From assembly GCA_040437565.1 (NCBI GenBank), contig JBDOQK010000006.1, forward strand, positions 620,001 through 684,000: 64,000 nt of DNA, given 5' to 3'. The translations under genes and the position numbers were made by a program. The stretch comes from Albugo candida (lineage: Eukaryota > Oomycota > Peronosporomycetes > Albuginales). Positions 10,314-19,800 of this stretch are shown piece after piece; the stretch's first letter is position 1; the number at the start of each line of letters is the position of its first letter. The notes under the pieces are model-generated. The model was not told the origin of the DNA and did no database searches. It worked only from the letters and a program-made list of their open reading frames with translations.

Positions 10314-11837
10314 GTCGAATTGGGGAAAGAATGAAACAATCGCAAAAGTGGAGTCTCCTGGAACAAAGCGAAGGAGAAAGGCAACACAAGGATGGTCGAT
10401 ATTGTATCGAAATGGGACACAGGTCATCATTATAAATTTGAGACGTTATGTAAAAACCTGAAATTATCGAACTTATGCGCCTTTTTTTGCTTGGTGTCTC
10501 TAGTTGACTGTGCTATTAAATATTTCATCTAAGCATTCAAAACAAAGTTTTGTAGACCATATGTGTTTCATCTGATCGCACTGCTCTTATCTTCACACAC
10601 ATTGCTCTATATCGATCATTTACTGCAAATGGGGAATATAGAATTGTCTAGCAATCACACGGATTTCAAAAGCGTAACCGATCGAAACTTTGCGCTATCG
10701 ATCTGATGAGCGCTTTAGTTGAAATCGTGCGTCATAAATAAGGCTAGCCAATGGGCGTTTGCTCCCTACACCTATCGATGCGACATGTATGATTGCTGCT
10801 CGCAAGCGCGAGATATTGCAAGACGGGATTGGCGATAGACGGCATTTTGATTGTTGGAGGTTTGGAGTGGCAGAAGCAGTCGTGTACATTTGGATCAAAA
10901 CCGTAATATACGTAATTACATGATGCGAATTGGCTGAGTATTGGTAAAAGGGTTTCGCCAATCGAACAACGCGCGTGGAGTGTGACAATGCCGTCAAGCG
11001 ACTACGACGTCACTTTAAGGTTCTGAGAGACCTTCTCTTGTGAAGTACGACTTTGCACAGACACGCCTCAGTCACACGACGATTTGAAGAATAATGGTCA
11101 GCACATTACACAATACTCAAATGACTCGTCGTGTTCCATTGCAACGACGATGGAAAGATTAGCGGATGAACGGGTGGCGATAATTTTGCGCAGTGCCAAC
11201 TAATGATCACGATATATGGTCCATTGGCCAGAAAGCAGGCTGTGATCGGACTGGATTCATTCTAGTGTCCACAACAGTGTACCACCAATTTGGCACCAAA
11301 AAATAAGTGATACGTTATTTCGGGACGGAGAAACAAAGAAGCCGACTCTAAAATACCAATAGACTATGACATTTCTGCGTGGACGTTTACCGACCTTATG
11401 TAAACGTTGCATCGAAAGCGAATTGTTCCAATTCCATGCTGATTCCAGCTCGTTCCCCACCAAAGCTTAGTTCATCTGGCACGCTATTTCAATGAGATGA
11501 CGTTTAACGGACCAAAGATCATATCAGCCCCAATATTGTCTGGGTACATGTTATCAAATCACATTCAAGAAGTGCCTGGATCCAACCTTATGCAACCAAG
11601 TTTACGTGGTACAATGAAGATCAGAAATGGTATAGATGATGAACTATTCCGAATGGATGAAAGTCGTTGAACTGAAGTCATATATGTTAAAGGGCAATAA
11701 CTTCGTAAATAGATGTCATGTTTAAACTTTTTCGTACTTCTGTAACCGTGCTGATCAAGTTTCATATTGCTTTCATGACATATATATTGTATCCAATATC
11801 AATCTAGGACAGACCTCTAATTATGAGTGCCATACCA

Positions 11838-11990
11838 CATGCATCCGGCATATCCACGCTACCGCTATTTTTGGATCTCACGGTACACCTTGCCGCCGAT
11901 TCTAAAAATAGCCATTCCATGGCAGGAATTGCATGAATTCAATGCGTACATCCCATTTTGTGTGTCCTTTGCATCAATTTTCTCATTGCA
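11838..11990 (-). repeat. Foldback repeat, copy truncated at the gap
   Basis: Read on the minus strand, this matches 45950-46095: the arm with GCAAAGGACACACA, then the tail running from CTATTTTTAGAATCGGCGG to AAAAATAGCGG. The tail is itself an imperfect palindrome. Only one arm of the main hairpin is present because the contig ends at 11990. The element lies where the 3' end of the PEPCK gene should be. Confidence 0.75.
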
Positions 11991-12090
11991 NNNNNNNNNN
12001 NNNNNNNNNNNNNNNNNNNNNNNNNNNNNNNNNNNNNNNNNNNNNNNNNNNNNNNNNNNNNNNNNNNNNNNNNNNNNNNNNNNNNNNNNN
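11991..12090. other. Assembly gap, 100 N, inside the PEPCK locus
   Basis: No duplicated flank is seen. The left contig ends in a foldback repeat. The right contig starts inside the PEPCK coding region, at the same base where the PEPCK fragment at 60742 also stops. Confidence 0.9.
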
Positions 12091-13436
12091 TGCAATAGGT
12101 CTGCATATCTTGTCGGATGTAGCGGCAAGAATGCTGCTCCAAAACAGGCGCTGAATGTGGCTGTTGGCTCCGAGATACCTCGTTCCGTACCTGCTACCTT
12201 TGCAGTGTATCCTGACAGAAAATGATACATGGCTTGTTCTTTGCCTAAACGAGATACCGGTGGCAACACTCCATAAGCATCACAAGTTAGAAAAATAATA
12301 TTGTTAGGGTGGCCGCCAGATGAGTTCGGATCATGATTGGGTATATGATAGATAGGATATGAAACTCGACCATTCTCAGTCAGTTCTGTATCAAAATAAT
12401 CCGGCTCCTTCGTTTGAGCATTGACGCAAACATTCTCGAGCAAAGCATTTTTTCGAATGGCACGGTATATTTCCGGTTCATTTTCAGGACTCAAATTGAT
12501 GGTTTTGGCGTAGCATCCTCCTTCAAAGTTGAACACTCCATCGTCATCCCATCCATGCTCATCGTCACCGATTAAATGACGAGATGGGTCAGCTGACAAA
12601 GTTGTCTTACCGGTTCCAGATAGACCAAAAAACAACGCAACATCACCATCAGCCCCTTTGTTGGCGGAACAATGCATCGACATGATCCCTTCGAGTGGTA
12701 GCCAGTAATTCATCATACTAAATATCCCTTTTTTCATTTCTCCACCGTAATAAGTTCCTCCAATTATCGCCAGTTGCTTCTCAATGTCAAAAGCGACATA
12801 CACGTCTGAGTTTAGCCCATCTTGCTTATAATTGGGATTATTGATGTGGCACGCATTGATAATGGTGAAATCTGGAGTAAAATTATCGATCTCTGATTTA
12901 TCACTTGGTCGGATGAACATGTTTGTTACGAAATGATGTTGCCAGGCTAATTCGGTGATGAATCGTACTTTTTTCCGAGAACGCGAAGTGGCTCCACAGT
13001 ATCCATCAAACACGTAGAATTTTGACAAGTCGTTAAAGTGACGAGTGACGTCCCCGTACAGTTTCTCAAATACCTCTGTTTTTATTTTTTGATTGATCTC
13101 TCCCCACCATATATTTTTGTTTGAAGGAGGTTGATCAACAATGTACTTGTCCTTGGGCGATCGCCCGGTATACTTTCCCGTATTTATTGCGAATGTACCA
13201 TTTTTGGTGATTTGGCATTCTTGATTGATCTTCTCTTCTTCCGCGATCTCATCATATGTCAAATTTCGATGAATTACAGCATCTGAGTTCGGATTGATTC
13301 CTAATTGTTCAAGTTTCAATGTACTGGCACAGCGAGATTGAGATCGATAGTGTAAGGATAAAAAGAAATATGTGCTCTTTTCCGAATGAATCCTACTGCA
13401 GTAATGCCTCAGATTTGTTGCGACTGACGAAAGCAT
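12091..13436 (-). CDS. pckA: ATP-dependent phosphoenolpyruvate carboxykinase, 3' end missing
   Basis: Converts oxaloacetate and ATP to phosphoenolpyruvate, CO2 and ADP, the committed step of gluconeogenesis. About 448 codons are present. The kinase-type P-loop [18 protein letters not shown], the metal-binding [18 protein letters not shown] and the substrate region [17 protein letters not shown] identify the ATP-using family (bacteria, plants, fungi, stramenopiles), not the GTP type. The first 45 residues or so are rich in Ser, Arg and His and poor in acidic residues ([20 protein letters not shown]), as expected for a mitochondrial presequence. Translation from the ATG at 13436 runs without introns to [20 protein letters not shown] and the gap at 12090. 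Roughly 130 C-terminal residues are absent. They are not found left of the gap, where a foldback repeat stands; a degenerate copy lies at 60440-61330. Confidence 0.93.
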
Positions 13437-13528
13437 TCTTAAAGCGACTTAAGAACTGTAAATTCAGACTGATGCAAAGTGACCTTACAGCTTTGTTTTT
13501 CAACAACTTGAACTTGGATATCCCGTTT

Positions 13529-13628
13529 NNNNNNNNNNNNNNNNNNNNNNNNNNNNNNNNNNNNNNNNNNNNNNNNNNNNNNNNNNNNNNNNNNNNNNNN
13601 NNNNNNNNNNNNNNNNNNNNNNNNNNNN
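13529..13628. other. Assembly gap, 100 N, with a short duplicated flank
   Basis: 13491-13528 recur at 13629-13666 (38 bp), the shortest overlap of the set. Confidence 0.9.
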
Positions 13629-13998
13629 CTTTGTTTTTCAACAACTTGAACTTGGATATCCCGTTTATGGATTGGTTGAATAATCTGGTAGCTTAGCCAA
13701 TAAGGTGTGAGATGTTTGAGTGGGAAAAGAATGATGACGACGATATGTCATCATCGCGATGGCATATATACAAGGAACATCCAAATTATTATATCTATTC
13801 TTAAGCTCATTGTCGACCAATGTAGAATCCAGTATTCGTGTATCTCGTACTAACGAGTTCATAATCAACTTGTATAAAACAAAGCTCACAATTAGCAATT
13901 GCACACTTAACACAGATATGGCTTCTCTACATAAGCTCTATAGACGAGCATGATTATGTACTTTAGAACTCAAGAAGGACCGCGTTATTTATTTGATT

Positions 13999-14098
13999 NN
14001 NNNNNNNNNNNNNNNNNNNNNNNNNNNNNNNNNNNNNNNNNNNNNNNNNNNNNNNNNNNNNNNNNNNNNNNNNNNNNNNNNNNNNNNNNNNNNNNNNN
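13999..14098. other. Assembly gap, 100 N, with duplicated flanks that differ at a few bases
   Basis: 13751-13998 recur at 14099-14346 (248 bp, offset 348) with about four substitutions, for example acgagttcata against acgaattcaaa. This suggests that the two contig ends come from different alleles. Confidence 0.9.
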
Positions 14099-14974
14099 TC
14101 ATCGCGATGGCATATATACAAGGAACATCCAAATTATTATATCTATTCTTAAGCTCATTGTCGACCAATGTAGAATCCAGTATTCGTGTATCTCGTACTA
14201 ACGAATTCAAAATCAACTTGTATAAAACAAAGCTCACAATTAACAATTGCACACTTAACACAGATATGGCTTCTCTACACAAGCTCTATAGACGAGCATG
14301 ATTATGTACTTTAGAACTCAAGAAGGACCGCGTTATTTATTTGATTGGCTTCAATATGTTCTATAAAGTATTTTACCATGAGCTTAAGCGGCTCGTGGAC
14401 CAAGCTGTCCAGGGAACTATATTGATGTTATCTTACCTCGTGTTGAGGCTGCCGAGCTGTACAAGAAGCCCATAACTTGCAACATAATAATCACTTTTGA
14501 TTCATGTTCGAATTAAAGAGGTAGTCAAGGCTCGAGGCGATTGGTAAGACCATACCTTCGTGTAGAACAAACATTACATCTTCCACAGTGTGTTATGAAC
14601 CCTGGCGTTATTTAAGCAGAGTTGTACACAATGGCAAGACACATCCTCGAATGAAACTGCTTGATCGCCTTGACCGATTTGAAGTCTCGAATCTTTGCGT
14701 TTTCAGAGCAGTAATTCAACATTTATTCTCCCTTCCCGTCAATGTTATACACATGATCTCTGATGGGCACTTGCGAGGCATTCTCAGCCTTCATGCATAC
14801 GTGTAGTATTGACCACTTGGTCTCCACCTTTTTCCCGGTCGCATGTGCAAACGCAGTTTGATTGAACGTGCGATACTGAAAGAGCCGCTCGAATGTATGG
14901 CAACTATACGGATACTTTGCCTTGCCGCTCTTCGTAATTGTAACGTGGTCCACGTAAGCGACCTGATCGTGGCA

Positions 14975-16145
14975 ATGGCGACCCAAGAGCCATGGACAAT
15001 AAGCAAAATTCTATCGACTAACGACTTTGACATCGACAGCATACTGTAATAATCAAACAGTGCTTAACCTTCTTTTTTTACTCATTACACTTTTTCGATT
15101 CAGGCGAATTCTCAGAGTTGCAGATGAAATGAAAGAAATTGTGACAAAGCAGGGAAGCTGTCAATTACTGAAAGGAAGAGTAAACAATATCGAAATCATG
15201 ATTGAATTGCATCATTATAGCTCTACTTGCCGCTTAGATACTTGCAAGCGTATTTTTTGAGCCTTCGACGAGAACAAATTGCTCCTTCCAGGCTGCAATG
15301 TTACGCCTTGGCGGAACGGTGATACCCGTAAACGAAAGCACATCCAGCGCTCAAAAAGGCGAAATGTTAGCAGACACAATGCGATGTCTCGAATGCTATG
15401 CTGACGTCATTGTCTTACGGCATCCTGCTCGAGGGAGCGCTGCTATTGCTGCTAATGCAATCTCAAAACCACTTATTAATGCAGGAGATGGAATTGGGGA
15501 ACATCCAACTCAAGCACTTTTAGATCTGTTTACAATTTATAACGAGCTCGGAACTACCGATCTGACCGGAAAGATCGTCACTATGGTGGGAGATCTAAAA
15601 AATGGTCGCACAGTACACTCATTGGCAAAGCTTTTGGCTTTATTCAAAGTCAAGATCTATTACATATCGCCAGGTGCGCTTTGAATTAGTTACTAGATAA
15701 ATTGTGTTGACATCTTTGTTGTATTGCAACAGACACACTCAAGATGCCCACTGAGATTATACAGAGCCTGAATGATTGTGGGATTGAGCAACATGAAAGC
15801 AATGATCTAGAGCCTGTCATGGGTATTACCGATGTGCTATACGTCACACGTATTCAGAAAGTAAGTGTTTTCTCTATAGATTTTGTGTGAGATTTGAAAA
15901 TCGCAACAACGTAGGAGAGATTCACTTCTGCGCACGAGTACGAAGCTGTCAAAAATGATTTTCGTATCACACTGTCGACACTTGATGATGCAAAAGCTTC
16001 ACTCTTGATCATGCACCCATTGCCTCGTGTTGGTGAAATAGCCGAAGAGGTTGATCAAGATCCTCGTGCAGCGTATTTCAGACAAATGAAGAATGGAATG
16101 TATGTACGAATGGCGCTTCTTGCTCTTGTTCTCGGTGCCGCGTGA
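14975..16145 (+). CDS. pyrB: Aspartate carbamoyltransferase
   Basis: Catalyses carbamoyl phosphate plus aspartate to carbamoyl-aspartate, the second step of pyrimidine synthesis. Five exons: 14975-15045, 15104-15179, 15238-15673, 15733-15860 and 15915-16145, with introns of 58, 58, 59 and 54 nt. The spliced frame is 313 residues, close to the usual catalytic-chain length. That supports the ATG at 14975 ([19 protein letters not shown]) over an in-frame ATG at 14843. Visible motifs: the phosphate-binding loop [29 protein letters not shown] and MHPLPRVGE. It stands alone, not fused to carbamoyl-phosphate synthetase or dihydroorotase as in animal CAD. Its last two exons appear again at 16247-16616 only because of the contig overlap. 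Confidence 0.94.
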
Positions 16146-16146
16146 C

Positions 16147-16246
16147 NNNNNNNNNNNNNNNNNNNNNNNNNNNNNNNNNNNNNNNNNNNNNNNNNNNNNN
16201 NNNNNNNNNNNNNNNNNNNNNNNNNNNNNNNNNNNNNNNNNNNNNN
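16147..16246. other. Assembly gap, 100 N, flanked by duplicated contig ends
   Basis: 15777-16146 recur without visible change at 16247-16616 (370 bp, offset 470). The second set of carbamoyltransferase exons is an artefact. Confidence 0.95.
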
Positions 16247-16616
16247 TGTGGGATTGAGCAACATGAAAGCAATGATCTAGAGCCTGTCATGGGTATTACC
16301 GATGTGCTATACGTCACACGTATTCAGAAAGTAAGTGTTTTCTCTATAGATTTTGTGTGAGATTTGAAAATCGCAACAACGTAGGAGAGATTCACTTCTG
16401 CGCACGAGTACGAAGCTGTCAAAAATGATTTTCGTATCACACTGTCGACACTTGATGATGCAAAAGCTTCACTCTTGATCATGCACCCATTGCCTCGTGT
16501 TGGTGAAATAGCCGAAGAGGTTGATCAAGATCCTCGTGCAGCGTATTTCAGACAAATGAAGAATGGAATGTATGTACGAATGGCGCTTCTTGCTCTTGTT
16601 CTCGGTGCCGCGTGAC

Positions 16617-16896
16617 CATCGTCAAGCAATCATCACGATCGCTCATGCTTGCTTGGTGTCATGAGCTTTTGGATACCGCTTATGAATCATACAATAAAGG
16701 ATTCCGCACTCTACTAATTCTTTGACTGAACTCACTTTACAAAACACATAAACGATAAGGTCTCGCGTCGCATTAGCGTCCAAGAGTTGAGATCATTTTG
16801 TCGGGACGCCCTCCGCTAAATTTACCATGGATCAACAGCGTTGTGAGGAACAGATAATGTGACAGACTAGTCTCTTGAATGGTACGATAAATAATC
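16617..16896. other. Intergenic region
   Basis: 280 bp after the carbamoyltransferase stop and before the IQ-motif gene. It contains a polyadenylation-like aataaa at 16692-16697. Nothing else is recognised. Confidence 0.5.
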
Positions 16897-19800
16897 ATGA
16901 AGCAAGGAATGCTTGAAAGAAGTACTCTAGTGCTGTCAAGGTCCATGCAGCAAAAACATCAAAGTGGCACAAATGCCATAAATGATAGCGATACTGCTTC
17001 CAAGAAGAGATGTAACACGGACAAGAAGATGACCCTGTATGTAAAGTCCTTGGCGAAGAGAAAGAAGGAATCAAATGTCAAAAACTCACTTTCTCCGATT
17101 GCACAGCATTTGCCTCAAGATCCAGAAATTATCGGGAGGATTGTTGAAGAAGTACTATGTGAATACAGGAAGAGCCGTACAACCGCTTTCAGCACTGCGA
17201 ATGAAAACTACGGAGTGGAAAAAAGTATACGAACGGAAGTCTCAGGCACGAATTCGTACTCGTCATTTATGAATAAGGGACTTTCTTATCGAACTGAGAC
17301 GCACGTTCCGCATCACTACTGTGAACAAACAGTATCCGATGCGAACTGGTCTGCGCGTACGGATGAGAAAATACTCGATCGAAAAAAGCCCAATTCAAAG
17401 AGATTTTCGTCCTCAAAGAATGTTTACCAAGTTTCCATGCGCCACGAGCGAATACAAATGACTTTAGAGGACGTCAATGCGTCAAATGTTTATGCCACAG
17501 CATTGAATGATTCAAAATCGGGTAGGAAAGGAGTGGTGACCAAGAAACATCGCAAGCTTGCAGAGATACAGACGATTGCACGATTACGACAGAAACGTGC
17601 CGAAAATGAACTTTATCAAACTATGGATGGGATCAGGCGCTGGATCCCTTTTCACGCTAGGATGCAGTATTCTCAACAAGAGTTTACTCTACTGCAATGC
17701 CGGAATACAACAAAAGTGGTCACTCTGGTATTGAACAAGCTACGTCACCGACATATCGCGGAAGCATTTCACAGATGGAACATTTTTCTGCTAAGTATGA
17801 GAGAGGAAGAGCAGCGCGCAGCTGCGCTTTTGCTTCATGGCTGGACAAGATGTGTGCTCGCTAAGGCTGAATTACGAAGACTACAATGGGGAAGCAAGCG
17901 GTCTCATCTTCGAACAAATATGCTTAATGGTATTAAAATGTCGAAAAAAATCAAGTCCGCTCGCATTATCACTAGTAATTTGGCAAAGTATGTGTATCGA
18001 GTACGCCATCATCGCCATCAACGAAGATCAGAAGCCGCACAGAGACTACAAGGATTCATAAGGAAGTACAGGTCGCAGAGCGGGCCAAAAATTATCGATT
18101 TGATCAAAAAGAAGGAAAACGAAGCGCTCCCAGCTATCTGTATCTCGATAAACAAAGCTTCCCATAAATCGCCCGTATTGCAGCAGAAACTTGATCGAGT
18201 GGATTTACGCCTGAAAGAAAAAATCGATCAGTGTGAAGGCTATAGGCTAGGATTTCTCCATGTTGGTGCCGCATTACGTTTGCAGCATATTGTCCGAAAT
18301 TTGCACTCCAAGAAATCTCATGGTCGCAGTTTCAGACATAATGATGGGATCATACGCGAGGAGAAGATCGTCAAGCTTCAAGCTCTCGTACGCGGAAGTT
18401 TAGCTCGGTCACATGTGCGTATCTACCGACTTCGTGCTCAAAACGCAACCGAGATCTTACAACGAGCGGGCCACTTCTGGGTTGCTCGTATTCGGGTACT
18501 CCGAATACGAAATGAGAGAAAACGAGACCGTGATTTGCGCCGACAGAACTGGTCCAACTGTACGAACAAAAGTGGCGTGAGAACAAAGAACAGAGTACCC
18601 TTTCACTCGATCCTTTCGTACTTGTCTAAAAGCTCCCACAAATTTGCCGTAAAAATTCAGGCAAGGTGGAGAGGCTATTGGACTAGGAAGAAGATTTGTC
18701 GTCTACGAGCTCGTAACCGTGAGATGCATCGTCGTAAATTCATCAGAAAGCAAAAAAAGGCAGTAATCAAGATACAAAAACACGTTCGTGGATTGCAAGG
18801 TCGACATCAGATATGGTACACAATTATGTGCAACAGCGCTAAATGTATACAGCTTAGGTGGCGTCGATTTCTTGGGCGTAAAAAAATCCGGGCTTTCAGA
18901 CGCATTCAGTGTGCGTTTCGTCGATTCCGTACTCGAAAGATGAATCGAAAATCCAATGACTTGGCTCGAAAAACTGTCATATCGGGCCGCCGAATTATGA
19001 AATTCATGCAATGTTGCGCTCATAAACGAGCAGTGCAGCGCCACATTTCAGTCCAGCAGCGTCTTGGAGAGATGCACACTTTGGGTCATGTGCAATTCAA
19101 AAGCCTTCCCCATTTTGTTGGCGATGAGCTGTTGATCCACAGCTTTACTTGTGGTCTCTACGATACATCTGACTTGGCACTCAGTGATTCCGGAAGGACA
19201 AATGCTCATACACCATTGATGGATCGTGAACAGCTCACCACTCGACTTGGTTTTGAGAACGATAAGTTTGCAAACTCAAGCGCTCAACGTTCTTTATTGG
19301 ACTGTGTTAGACAGAAATCCCCAGTCGAAGCAGATAAAATCAAATCAAAGTATCGCTGGGTAAGAAAATCTTACTTTGGAATTTGGCAACAGCTCTTTGT
19401 ATTCATATGCGGCTATGAGGGGACAGGTGTTCCAAAATGTGAGATGTCACGCGCCGTAAATTTCTTGAAGGCTTTGTCAAAAGGATTCATCGATAAAGAA
19501 ACTTTTCCAGTTCAGCGAGTCGAAGCTTTCTTTTGTGAAATGTGCGACCGTCAAACAATGACAATGGATTATAATCAGTTTGCAAATTTCATAAAGGCTG
19601 TTTTGAAACAAAGATTCGCCGATGATGATGATGAAAAGAAATTGTTCTTGAGGTTCATGCATGAGTACGTGCTTCCTTCGCCTTTGGAATATGGTCGTTA
19701 TAGGAAGGCATTTAAAGCAATGATTCGTGAAAGAATCTTATGGGCCCATGGCGTGCTCAGAGAATTCACGAACAATGTTATCAGAAGAAAAAAGCTGGCA

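Larger units (their letters stand above)
9254..11826. other. Long non-coding stretch downstream of the jouberin-like gene
   Basis: Apart from the two contig-overlap duplications, I see no gene I can support. The open stretch at 9805-10077 has no recognisable domain and may be 3' UTR or chance. 10600-11826 has only short, domain-free frames on both strands. Confidence 0.5.
13437..14974. other. Intergenic region between PEPCK and aspartate carbamoyltransferase
   Basis: Contains two gaps and the duplicated contig ends around them. Divergent promoters of PEPCK and the carbamoyltransferase must lie here. The frames at 14588-14806 and 14843-14974 show no domain I recognise. No RNA gene was found. 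Confidence 0.5.

Noticed and set aside
16247-16616. Second set of aspartate carbamoyltransferase 3' exons as a gene duplication
   Set aside because: It matches 15777-16146 without visible change and is separated from it by a 100-N placeholder, so it is an unmerged contig overlap.
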